Of a stretch of DNA of 7,128 nucleotides, positions 1 to 6,214 are shown in pieces. The notes beneath the pieces are model-generated. The model saw only the letters and a program-made list of their open reading frames with translations, was not told the DNA's origin and made no database searches. The stretch spans positions 1-7,128 of the forward strand of contig JBDREF010000412.1 in assembly GCA_043820045.1 (NCBI GenBank). Direction: 5' to 3'. Numbering within the stretch: position 1 is the stretch's first letter; each line of letters begins with the position of its first letter. Origin of the DNA: JBDREF01 sp043820045. GTDB lineage: Bacteria; Planctomycetota; Phycisphaerae; Sedimentisphaerales; Anaerobacaceae. Both the position numbers and the translations under genes were made by a program.

Positions 1-1512
1 GTTGACGGCGAGGCTCAGGCGGACATCGTAGCCGAGCAATTCCGCAAGGCTGGCGTGGATATTCTGGTATTAGTGCCGGACACGTGGGCGTTCCCGCAGC
101 TTACGGCCATCTCGCTGCTGCAACAATTCCCGCCGGAGATGCCGTTGAATATCACCTGTGGCAACAGCGGTCCCAAGCCCGGCGTGGTCTATGCTCACGC
201 CCTTAACGGCGCTATCAGTCAGTATGGGCGAATGGTCTCGTTGAACGTAGGCACGTGGCCCGATACCGGAGCCGACCCGAAGATGACCGCACAGACGGCG
301 AAGAACCTTATCGATTGGTGCTACGCCGCCGTAACGACGGTGGCGCTGCGAGGCCGCAGGGTTGTGGTCCTCGGCCATGACTCCATGGGTATGGAGACCG
401 CCCTTTCGCACATTATTCCCACAAGAAATACCTTCGGCCTGGAAATCACGCGCCTGGATATGAAGCTCTTGGCGGATATGCTGGCTAAGAAGGCCTATAA
501 CAAGAAGGAACACCAGGATTTGCGCGGCTGGATTAACAGATACGTCGGCAAGCGCCTGGAGCTTCGCGATGAAGCCGACAGCGAACGATTTAATCAGTCG
601 CTCGGAATGTACCTGATCGTTCGTGACTTGATGGCGGACTTGAACGCTGTGGGCGGCGGCTTCATGAGCCAGTTGGAATGGGGAAGCGACCTGCGAGGCA
701 CTCCCCTGCCGGTCGCTGACGTTATGGAGAGCCTGTTCAACTCGACATTCGACCACGCCGGCCGCAAAGCACCCCTGCCCTATGCAACCGAAGCGGACGT
801 GCAGGGACTGCTGACGATGCTCTTCATGACCTATCTGTCCGGCGGGAATCCGCCTTTGTTCATGGACTTCAGGAAGGTCTGGCAGGCTTGGGAAATAAAA
901 GAACTGGCCGCAAAAATCGGCGTTAAGAATCTGGACGAGAAAGCGGACTGGTACAACAAGGGCCTGGTGGACGGCGACAACTCCGGCAGCGCATCATTCG
1001 ATTGGGCGCAAGCGCCGGGAGCATCCATAAAGAAGATCATGGACTCCATTTCACTGCCTCTGGCCGATGAGGGCTATTTCCCCGGGGGCGGCAATTCGGT
1101 CACTTTCATGACTCCGGCAGGAATCGAAGGCATCGCCGCCCGGATGGCTTACAGCAGCCGCACCGGCCTGTTCAGCATGATCTGGGACGAAGCACATACG
1201 ACAGAAGTGCCCGCAAAGCTTGCCAAAGCGATGTGCGAACTGACGACTCCCATCTGGCCTCACACGTTTGTCGTTCCGAAGTACGCAAGTATGGTCGAGT
1301 ACAAGCAGTATCCGCCGGCCAACCACTTCCACATGACCTGGGACTTACCCGTTGCCCGGCTCCAGCATTGGATGGATTTGACGGGCATCCTGAGCGTTAC
1401 ACCCTGGGCGGCAAGGCCGAAGTTTATCGAAGGCGTCGACAGGCCCCAGCCTCTGATCCACCTGCTCAACGGCGGCGAGGATGCCTTCAGGCTGCTATCG
1501 GTCCGCAGATAA
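1..1512 (+). CDS. L-fucose isomerase-family protein, 3' part (5' end outside window)
   Basis: The frame is open from base 1, so the gene is truncated at its 5' end by the window edge; 503 codons and a TAA stop are visible. The protein resembles the L-fucose/L-arabinose isomerase fold family, which interconverts aldoses and ketoses in the cytoplasm using a divalent metal. Compared from memory with E. coli FucI (591 aa), the metal-ligand motifs are in place: Glu in YATEAD (codon at 790), Asp in FMDFRKVW (865) and His in ANHFH (1324), matching FucI E337, D361 and H528. A segment FNSTFD just before the Glu and a GYFPGGGN segment also match FucI counterparts. About 40 N-terminal residues seem to be missing. 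The GTG at 55 is internal and not the start. Substrate (L-fucose, D-arabinose or another sugar) cannot be fixed from sequence. The gene appears unrelated to the downstream nitrogen genes. Confidence 0.85.
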   Translation, partial: VDGEAQADIVAEQFRKAGVDILVLVPDTWAFPQLTAISLLQQFPPEMPLNITCGNSGPKPGVVYAHALNGAISQYGRMVSLNVGTWPDTGADPKMTAQTAKNLIDWCYAAVTTVALRGRRVVVLGHDSMGMETALSHIIPTRNTFGLEITRLDMKLLADMLAKKAYNKKEHQDLRGWINRYVGKRLELRDEADSERFNQSLGMYLIVRDLMADLNAVGGGFMSQLEWGSDLRGTPLPVADVMESLFNSTFDHAGRKAPLPYATEADVQGLLTMLFMTYLSGGNPPLFMDFRKVWQAWEIKELAAKIGVKNLDEKADWYNKGLVDGDNSGSASFDWAQAPGASIKKIMDSISLPLADEGYFPGGGNSVTFMTPAGIEGIAARMAYSSRTGLFSMIWDEAHTTEVPAKLAKAMCELTTPIWPHTFVVPKYASMVEYKQYPPANHFHMTWDLPVARLQHWMDLTGILSVTPWAARPKFIEGVDRPQPLIHLLNGGEDAFRLLSVRR

Positions 1513-1515
1513 GGC

Positions 1516-1529
1516 GTATCGTTCGATAC
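1516..1529. repeat. Short inverted repeat after the isomerase gene
   Basis: GTATCG-TT-CGATAC is a perfect 6-bp inverted repeat 4 bp after the isomerase stop codon. It could form a tiny hairpin but has no T-tract, so it is not a convincing terminator. The same hexamers occur in the opposite order (CGATAC-C-GTATCG) in the porin leader at 3371-3383. Function unknown. Confidence 0.4.
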
Positions 1530-1597
1530 AGCCGGGCTCAGATTCCAGGCCAATCGCTTGTATTTCTCCTGTGATATTGCGACAAAATTCGAATCTC

Positions 1598-1626
1598 TTG
1601 CAGGCAATCTACAATTTTGTTATCAT
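1598..1626 (+). promoter_or_regulatory. Sigma-70-type promoter of the activator gene (extended -10)
   Basis: A -35-like TTGCAG (1598-1603) is followed after exactly 17 bp by TATCAT (1621-1626), which carries an upstream TG (1618-1619) in extended -10 position. Transcription would start near 1633, giving a leader of about 28 nt before the ATG at 1661. This suggests housekeeping expression of the activator, unlike the sigma-54 promoters of its presumed targets. Confidence 0.6.
1609..1622. promoter_or_regulatory. Degenerate copy of the CTACA-N4-TGTAG palindrome in the activator promoter
   Basis: CTACA-ATTT-TGTTA keeps the ACA-N4-TGT core and the left arm of the palindrome found upstream of both sigma-54 promoters, but the right outer arm is changed. 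It lies in the -35/-10 spacer and overlaps the first two bases of the -10 hexamer. A protein bound here would block RNA polymerase, so it may be a weak autorepression site. A chance match in A/T-rich DNA is quite possible. Confidence 0.3.
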
Positions 1627-1660
1627 GCCTTAATTCCATATTGTCAAAGAAAGGGGCTTT

Positions 1661-3187
1661 ATGAAGGCAAAACCTGCCGGAGAAGTAGAACTTCTAAGCG
1701 AGATATCAAAGGCCCTCGCGGAGTCCCTCGACCTGGAAAAAACGCTGACGTCCATACTCAAGTCGTTCGAAACTCATCTAAACCTGCGGCGAGGAACCGT
1801 CACCCTGCTGGACCAGGAGACGGAGAGGATAAACGTAAGAGTGGCCCACGGCCTCAGCAAGAAATCTCAGAGCCTCGGCAGCTACAAGGTCGGTGAAGGC
1901 ATTACAGGCCTGGTCGTTCAGAGCGGCAGGGAGATTGTCGTCCCGGATATCTCCAAAGACCCGCGTTTTTTGTACAAGACAAGGGCGCGGGAACGCCATG
2001 AGGACAAACGCATCGCCTTTTTCTGCGTCCCTATCAAGCTTGAAGGCAGGACGATCGGAACACTGAGCGCCGATAAGGAAGCCGGCACCGACAACGACTT
2101 CGAGGCCAACGTCAGGTTACTCAACGTCATCTCAACGATGGTCGCCCAGGCGGTCAAGCTCAACAAGCTTGTCGAGTCCGACCGCCAACAGCTTCGTGAG
2201 GAGAATGTGCGCTTACGCCGTGAGCTGAAAACCCACTTCAACATCCACAACATGGTCGGCAGCAGCAACGCCATGAAGGAAGTTTACAGGCTTATCGAGC
2301 AGGTATCCAACAGTAATGCAACCGTTCTTATTCGCGGCGAAAGCGGGACGGGCAAAGACCTCGTTGCCCACGCGATTCACTACAACAGTCTCAGAGCGGA
2401 CAAACCCTTTGTGAAGGTAAACTGCACCGCCCTGCCCGATACGCTGCTCGAAAGCGAGCTTTTCGGCCATGAGAAAGGCGCCTTTACCGGCGCGGCGGAA
2501 AAGAAGATCGGTAGGTTTGAAAGAGCACACGGCGGAACTATTTTTCTCGATGAGATAGGCGATTTCTCACTCAATTTGCAGGTCAAGCTGTTGCGAGTCA
2601 TCCAGTTCAAGGAGTTCGAGAGGGTCGGCGGCATGGAGACGATAAAGACGAACGTCCGAATAGTCGTCGCAACGCACAAGAACCTTGAGGAGCAGATAAA
2701 AGAAGGCCTGTTTCGCGAAGACCTTTACTACCGGGTGAATGTGTTCCCAATCTACATGCCCCCCCTGCGGGAACGCAAGGACGACATAATGCTCCTTGCG
2801 GACCACTTTCTCGAGAGAATAGCCGCTGAGAACAATAAAGACATCTCTCGCATATCCACGCCCGCGATCGAGATGCTCACAAGGTATCACTGGCCGGGCA
2901 ATATAAGGGAGCTTGAGAACTGCATTGAGCGAGCCGTACTGCTCTGCGATGGCGACGTCATTCGCTCAGAGCATCTTCCCCCATCACTGCAGATGGCCAA
3001 AGGAACCGACTCGACTTCCGGCGGTTCGCTCAGCGAGATTATAGCCAATAAGGAGAGGGAGCTGATAGTCGATGCCCTGAAGAAATGCGGCGGCCAGCAG
3101 CGAAAAACCGCCCAGGAGCTTGGCATAACAGAGCGCATACTTGGCTACAAGCTCAAGAAGTACGGGATCCATCCTAAATACATCTGA
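1661..3187 (+). CDS. NifA-type sigma-54-dependent transcriptional activator (GAF-AAA+-Fis HTH)
   Basis: This 508-aa protein is a bacterial enhancer-binding protein that remodels RNA polymerase-sigma-54 by ATP hydrolysis. Domains in order: an N-terminal GAF sensor (about residues 20-170); a short charged linker (about 170-195); the AAA+ domain with Walker A GESGTGKD (226-233), the sigma-54-contacting GAFTGA loop (273-278), Walker B IFLDE (294-298) and WPGNIREL (411-418); and a C-terminal Fis-type helix-turn-helix (about 477-502). No receiver domain is present, so it is not an NtrC-type response regulator; the GAF-first layout is that of NifA. All ATPase motifs are intact. The ATG at 1661 is preceded by AAGGGG (1651-1656). 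The next genes are porin-amt-PII behind a sigma-54 promoter, which makes them its likely targets. The GAF ligand is unknown. It may be annotated nifA, but no nif structural genes are seen, so I give no symbol. Confidence 0.93.
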   Translation: MKAKPAGEVELLSEISKALAESLDLEKTLTSILKSFETHLNLRRGTVTLLDQETERINVRVAHGLSKKSQSLGSYKVGEGITGLVVQSGREIVVPDISKDPRFLYKTRARERHEDKRIAFFCVPIKLEGRTIGTLSADKEAGTDNDFEANVRLLNVISTMVAQAVKLNKLVESDRQQLREENVRLRRELKTHFNIHNMVGSSNAMKEVYRLIEQVSNSNATVLIRGESGTGKDLVAHAIHYNSLRADKPFVKVNCTALPDTLLESELFGHEKGAFTGAAEKKIGRFERAHGGTIFLDEIGDFSLNLQVKLLRVIQFKEFERVGGMETIKTNVRIVVATHKNLEEQIKEGLFREDLYYRVNVFPIYMPPLRERKDDIMLLADHFLERIAAENNKDISRISTPAIEMLTRYHWPGNIRELENCIERAVLLCDGDVIRSEHLPPSLQMAKGTDSTSGGSLSEIIANKERELIVDALKKCGGQQRKTAQELGITERILGYKLKKYGIHPKYI

Positions 3188-3199
3188 CCGGCACATAGC

Positions 3200-3213
3200 C
3201 TACATATTTGTAG
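3200..3213. promoter_or_regulatory. Candidate activator-binding palindrome, distal copy of porin-amt-PII promoter
   Basis: CTACA-TATT-TGTAG is a perfect 5-bp inverted repeat with a 4-bp A/T spacer. Its centre is 141.5 bp upstream of the -12 C of the sigma-54 promoter (about -153 from the expected start) and 30 bp from the next copy. The right half continues as TGTAGATAC, as at the copy at 6112. Binding by the neighbouring GAF-AAA+-Fis protein is inferred. Confidence 0.55.
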
Positions 3214-3229
3214 ATACACGCAAATATAT

Positions 3230-3243
3230 ACACATTTTTGTAT
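3230..3243. promoter_or_regulatory. Candidate activator-binding palindrome, proximal copy of porin-amt-PII promoter
   Basis: ACACA-TTTT-TGTAT keeps the ACA-N4-TGT core with an all-T spacer but has weaker outer arms than the copy at 3200. Its centre lies 111.5 bp upstream of the -12 C (about -123), the same distance as the proximal copy at the second amt promoter. The matching spacing is the main reason to call it. Confidence 0.45.
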
Positions 3244-3332
3244 TTCCCATCCCCACCACACCCCAACGCACTCACACATGTATCTATTTATCAACACCTC
3301 ACTTACGAACATACAGAAAACCTTTTTTCATG

Positions 3333-3350
3333 CTGGCACGACAGTTGCGA
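3333..3350 (+). promoter_or_regulatory. Sigma-54 promoter of the porin-amt-PII unit
   Basis: CTGGCACG-N4-TTGCG fits the -24/-12 consensus (TGGCACG-N4-TTGCW) almost perfectly, with GG at 3335-3336 and GC at 3347-3348 in the required 10-bp spacing. The expected start is about 3360, giving a leader of about 70 nt. It requires an enhancer-binding protein for opening, and one is encoded directly upstream. Confidence 0.9.
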
Positions 3351-3370
3351 TATGAATCTATAAGTTTAAC

Positions 3371-3383
3371 CGATACCGTATCG
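3371..3383. repeat. Palindrome in the porin leader just after the predicted transcription start
   Basis: CGATAC-C-GTATCG is a perfect 6-bp inverted repeat centred about 17 bases after the predicted start of the sigma-54 transcript. It could be an operator for a second regulator or a small hairpin at the 5' end of the mRNA. Nothing equivalent is seen after the second sigma-54 promoter. Confidence 0.4.
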
Positions 3384-3430
3384 CAGCTTGAATAAGAACA
3401 TTGAAGGACAATTTTAGGAGATCGATTAAG

Positions 3431-4204
3431 ATGAGAGAGAGCAAACCACTGGCAGTAGTTTTCAGCGTAATGGCGTTCCTTGGAACCAGTGCCTTGAGAG
3501 CCAATGAGGACGTTAGCGTGGAGGCTTCGGCGGATTTCTTCGGCAAGTACGTTTGGCGCGGGCAGAACATCGTCGATGACTGGGTGCTCCATCCGGGCGC
3601 CGGTGCCGCATACAAGAACCTTACCGCGTCATTCTGGGGCAACCTCGACCTTACGGATGAGAACGGGAACAACGGCGAGTTTTCCGAGATTGATCTTACA
3701 CTCGACTATTCCGCACAGGTGCCCGGCATGGACTATCTCGGTTATTCGCTTGGGGTGATCCACTACGACTTTCCCATCAACGTCGGGGCCGACGATACAC
3801 TCGAGGTTTACTACGGGCTCGCTCTCGATGTTCCGGCCAGCCCTTCAATAACGTTTTACCACGATGTGGACGAGGCCGAAGGAACGTATATTTCGTTCGC
3901 CGTCGGACACAGTTTCCAGAATGTCGCCGAGCTGGAGCCTGAAACGCCGCTTGGCCTGGATATCGGTGCGAGCCTCGGCTGGGGCAGCGCCGGCTACAAC
4001 AAGTTCTACTGGGGCGAGGCCGGCAGTGAGCTGAACGACCTGGTGCTTTCTGCGGCTTTTCCGTTCGAATTGGCAGGCTTCACTATTACGCCGAGTGTTA
4101 ATTACGTCACTCTGGTGAGCGACGATATCCGCCGGACCAACGCGTACGGCACGGATAGCGACGACATGTGGTTCGCCGGGATAGGATTTACGAAAGCTTT
4201 TTAG
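3431..4204 (+). CDS. TorF/TIGR02001-like putative outer-membrane porin
   Basis: The product is a 257-aa exported protein. The ATG at 3431 is preferred over the TTG at 3401 because AGGAG (3416-3420) lies 10 bases before it and because it puts a signal peptide at the N-terminus: basic MRESK, a hydrophobic stretch, and likely cleavage after SALRA. The mature part opens with EASADFFGKYVWRGQ, the pattern typical of the TorF/TIGR02001 putative porins. It then alternates polar and hydrophobic residues in short strands, and ends in a C-terminal Phe, as expected of an outer-membrane beta-barrel. It is the first gene of a sigma-54-controlled unit and is followed by an ammonium transporter and PII, so it may admit ammonium or another small nitrogen source to the periplasm. 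That role is inferred from context; the family is poorly characterised. Confidence 0.75.
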   Translation: MRESKPLAVVFSVMAFLGTSALRANEDVSVEASADFFGKYVWRGQNIVDDWVLHPGAGAAYKNLTASFWGNLDLTDENGNNGEFSEIDLTLDYSAQVPGMDYLGYSLGVIHYDFPINVGADDTLEVYYGLALDVPASPSITFYHDVDEAEGTYISFAVGHSFQNVAELEPETPLGLDIGASLGWGSAGYNKFYWGEAGSELNDLVLSAAFPFELAGFTITPSVNYVTLVSDDIRRTNAYGTDSDDMWFAGIGFTKAF

Positions 4205-4231
4205 ACAGACAACTTGCATAAGGGGCAAAAA

Positions 4232-5575
4232 ATGAAAAAGCTACTATTTTTCCTGACTATTGTGGCCGTGACTGTGCTGGTGAGTTCTGCGGCATTTGCG
4301 GCCGGCCAAGGTGACAGCAACTCGATTGAAACCATCAAAAACGAGCTTCAGACTAATATAGACATCGTCTGGACATGCGTTGCCGCCTTCCTGGTATTCT
4401 TCATGCAGGCGGGCTTCGCGATGGTCGAGGCAGGCTTTACGCGGGCCAAGAACGCGGTCAACATCCTGATGAAGAATCTGATGGATTTCTCCGTTGGAAC
4501 AATCGCATTTTTCCTTATCGGATTCGGCCTGATGTTCGGTAAGAGCAACGGATTGTTCGGGACGACTTTGTTCGCTCTCTCGGGCGTCCAACCGGGGGCA
4601 GACTGGAACTGGACGTTCCTGATTTTCCAGACCGTGTTTGCAGCTACAGCCGCAACTATCGTTTCCGGAGCAATGGCCGAGCGAACCAAGTTTGTCGGAT
4701 ATCTTGCATACAGCGCAGTGATAACGCTGTTCATATATCCGATCTTCGGCTCATGGGCATGGGGCGGCCTGCTCGACGGCGGCGGCTGGCTGGAAAAGCT
4801 CGGATTCCTGGATTTCGCAGGCTCAACAGTTGTCCACTCTATCGGTGGGTGGCTGGCCCTGGCCGGCGCGATCGTCCTCGGCCCTCGCGTGGGTAAGTAC
4901 GGCCCCGACGGGAAGCCTAAAGCAATCCTGGGCCATAACATCCCGCTTGCAGCGCTGGGCGTGTTCATTCTGTGGTTCGGATGGTTCGGATTCAATCCGG
5001 GCAGCACAACAACCGGCGACGGCTCGATAGGGTACATCGCCGTAACGACCAATATATCCGCCGCCGCAGGTGCAATTGTCGCAATGATAGTATCGTGGGT
5101 AGTAGTGAAGAAACCAGATGCTTCGATGGCATTGAACGGGGCGCTTGCAGGGCTGGTTTCCATTACGGCTCCGTGCGATGGGGTTACTCCGATTGCAGCA
5201 ATGCTAATTGGGGCAATCGGCGGAGCCCTCGTAGTCGCAAGCGTGCTGCTGATCGACGGGAAATTGAAGGTTGACGACCCCGTCGGCGCCGTGAGCGTCC
5301 ATGGCGTCTGCGGCCTCTGGGGAACACTGGCCGTGGGCCTGTTCAATATGGAAAGCGGCCTGTTCTACGGCGGGGGCCTGAAGCAGTTGGGCGTGCAGGC
5401 TCTTGGCGCCGCAGCAGCTTTCGTCTGGGCATTCGGCCTGGGGCTGGCACTGTTCTATGCAATCAGCAAGACCATAGGACTGCGCGTCACGGCGGAAGAG
5501 GAGCTGAAAGGACTCGATATCGGTGAGCATGGCATGGAGGCATACGCGGGATTCCAGGTGTTCACAATAACATGA
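4232..5575 (+). CDS. amt: Ammonium transporter, Amt family (first copy)
   Basis: The product is 447 aa, the usual length for bacterial Amt, an inner-membrane trimeric ammonium channel/transporter. The ATG at 4232 is chosen over TTG 4214 because AAGGGG (4220-4225) precedes it and the protein then starts with a clean signal peptide (MKKLLFFLT, cleavage after AFAA). Conserved pore residues are visible: Phe136 (AmtB F107), Trp177 (W148), Asp194 and His202 in DFAGSTVVH (D160, H168), Phe254 and Ser258 in FNPGS (F215, S219), and His357 in SVHGVCGLWG (H318). The early MVEAGFTRAKN motif differs from the MFYGGLVR type of the second Amt in this window. The cytoplasmic tail EEELKGLDIGEHGMEAY matches the AmtB segment that contacts PII. 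It lies 27 bp after the porin gene and 31 bp before the PII gene, so it is co-transcribed with both. An intact, functional transporter is expected. Confidence 0.97.
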   Translation: MKKLLFFLTIVAVTVLVSSAAFAAGQGDSNSIETIKNELQTNIDIVWTCVAAFLVFFMQAGFAMVEAGFTRAKNAVNILMKNLMDFSVGTIAFFLIGFGLMFGKSNGLFGTTLFALSGVQPGADWNWTFLIFQTVFAATAATIVSGAMAERTKFVGYLAYSAVITLFIYPIFGSWAWGGLLDGGGWLEKLGFLDFAGSTVVHSIGGWLALAGAIVLGPRVGKYGPDGKPKAILGHNIPLAALGVFILWFGWFGFNPGSTTTGDGSIGYIAVTTNISAAAGAIVAMIVSWVVVKKPDASMALNGALAGLVSITAPCDGVTPIAAMLIGAIGGALVVASVLLIDGKLKVDDPVGAVSVHGVCGLWGTLAVGLFNMESGLFYGGGLKQLGVQALGAAAAFVWAFGLGLALFYAISKTIGLRVTAEEELKGLDIGEHGMEAYAGFQVFTIT

Positions 5576-5606
5576 GCTTTGGCCTGCTATTCACGGAGAC
5601 AAGAAA

Positions 5607-5948
5607 ATGAAACTAATAATCGCATATATTCAGCCGCACATGCTTCAAGATGTGAAGAAGTCCCTGTACAAGAATGAGGTCTTCAAAATGTCCGTGACAA
5701 ACGCCCTCGGCTGCGGAGAACAGAAGGGCTATCACGAAAGCTACCGAGGAGTCGAGTTTGAAGTGAATCTCCTCAAGAAGGTCAGGCTCGAGATAGCGGT
5801 AAACGAGGACTTCGTCGACAAGACGATAGACGCTATCGTCGAGGGCGCCAGAAACGGACAAATCGGAGACGGAAAGATATTTGTAGTAGATATGGTCGAG
5901 TGCATCCGAATTCGAACCGGTGAGAAAGGTAACAAGGCGATCGGATGA
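5607..5948 (+). CDS. glnK: PII nitrogen-regulatory protein (GlnK type) with Phe at position 51
   Basis: The product is 113 aa, full length for a PII protein, a trimeric cytoplasmic sensor of ATP/ADP and 2-oxoglutarate. Visible signatures are the T-loop with Gln39 and YRGVEF (46-51), Lys58 in LLKKV, the B-loop GARNGQIGDGKIFV, and the C-terminal IRIRTGEKG. Arg47, which plugs the AmtB pore in the E. coli GlnK-AmtB complex, is present. Position 51, the Tyr uridylylated in proteobacterial PII, is Phe (TTT), and position 49, the Ser phosphorylated in cyanobacteria, is Val, so neither classic modification is possible. It may therefore respond to effectors only. A GGAG (5595-5598) lies 8 bases before the ATG. 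Its position directly after amt supports the GlnK assignment over GlnB; the two cannot be told apart by sequence alone. Confidence 0.95.
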   Translation: MKLIIAYIQPHMLQDVKKSLYKNEVFKMSVTNALGCGEQKGYHESYRGVEFEVNLLKKVRLEIAVNEDFVDKTIDAIVEGARNGQIGDGKIFVVDMVECIRIRTGEKGNKAIG

Positions 5949-6030
5949 TCCGCTGCTTTGGCGGCATCGGACCTTCGAGGGGAGCTTCCGGCGCCGCCAT
6001 CTGACTGTGCCCACCTGTTGGGCATTGCTG

Positions 6031-6067
6031 GCGAGCCCCGTTCTGAATGACGGGGCTCGTCTATTTT
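6031..6067 (+). terminator. Rho-independent terminator after the PII gene
   Basis: CGAGCCCCG (6032-6040) pairs perfectly with CGGGGCTCG (6051-6059), closing a 10-nt loop that can tighten to 8 nt by a T-A pair. The stem is followed by TCTATTTT. It ends the porin-amt-PII transcript 14 bp before the first operator-like palindrome of the next unit, which insulates the second amt from read-through. Confidence 0.85.
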
Positions 6068-6080
6068 ACACAGATGATAT

Positions 6081-6094
6081 CTACATAATTGTAG
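6081..6094. promoter_or_regulatory. Candidate activator-binding palindrome, distal copy of second amt promoter
   Basis: CTACA-TAAT-TGTAG is a perfect 5-bp inverted repeat with a 4-bp A/T spacer. It is centred 142.5 bp upstream of the -12 C of the next sigma-54 promoter and 31 bp from the proximal copy. Its left half reads ATATCTACA, the complement of the extended half-site TGTAGATAY also seen at 3209 and 6121. Confidence 0.55.
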
Positions 6095-6111
6095 TCGCTT
6101 TTTAGGGTATC

Positions 6112-6125
6112 CTACAAATATGTAG
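6112..6125. promoter_or_regulatory. Candidate activator-binding palindrome, proximal copy of second amt promoter
   Basis: CTACA-AATA-TGTAG is a perfect 5-bp inverted repeat, flanked by GTATC on the left and ATAC on the right so that the symmetry extends further with one extra base. Its centre is 111.5 bp upstream of the -12 C, identical to the proximal copy at the porin-amt-PII promoter. Confidence 0.6.
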
Positions 6126-6214
6126 ATACAAGACTCCCCATATGGCGATACGAATAGATTCTTAATCCCTGTCACGCACTGAACTTATGGCTGATACGGG
6201 TTTTTGCCAGAAGT

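Noticed and set aside
70..756. A 228-codon minus-strand open frame inside the isomerase gene
   Set aside because: It is antisense to conserved isomerase sequence and shows no family motif, so it is a shadow frame.
1513..1560. Terminator for the isomerase gene
   Set aside because: The inverted repeat at 1516-1529 is short, with a very small loop and no following T-tract, so I do not call it a terminator.
3200..3243. Classical NifA upstream activator sequence (TGT-N10-ACA)
   Set aside because: No TGT-N10-ACA with that exact spacing was found at these sites; the repeating element is ACA-N4-TGT, with the opposite half-site orientation.
3141..3395. An 84-codon plus-strand frame spanning the activator 3' end and the sigma-54 control region
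   Set aside because: It overlaps the activator's helix-turn-helix coding region out of frame and runs through operator palindromes and the promoter; no ribosome-binding site is evident.
4348..5346. A 332-codon open frame on the minus strand opposite the first amt gene
   Set aside because: It runs antisense to a full-length, strongly conserved Amt; its product is rich in Pro, Ala, Thr and Ile with no recognisable domain, as expected of the complement of a GC-rich membrane-protein gene.
5920..6105. A 61-codon plus-strand frame between PII and the terminator
   Set aside because: It begins inside the PII gene in another frame and runs through the terminator stem and an operator palindrome, so it is unlikely to be translated.
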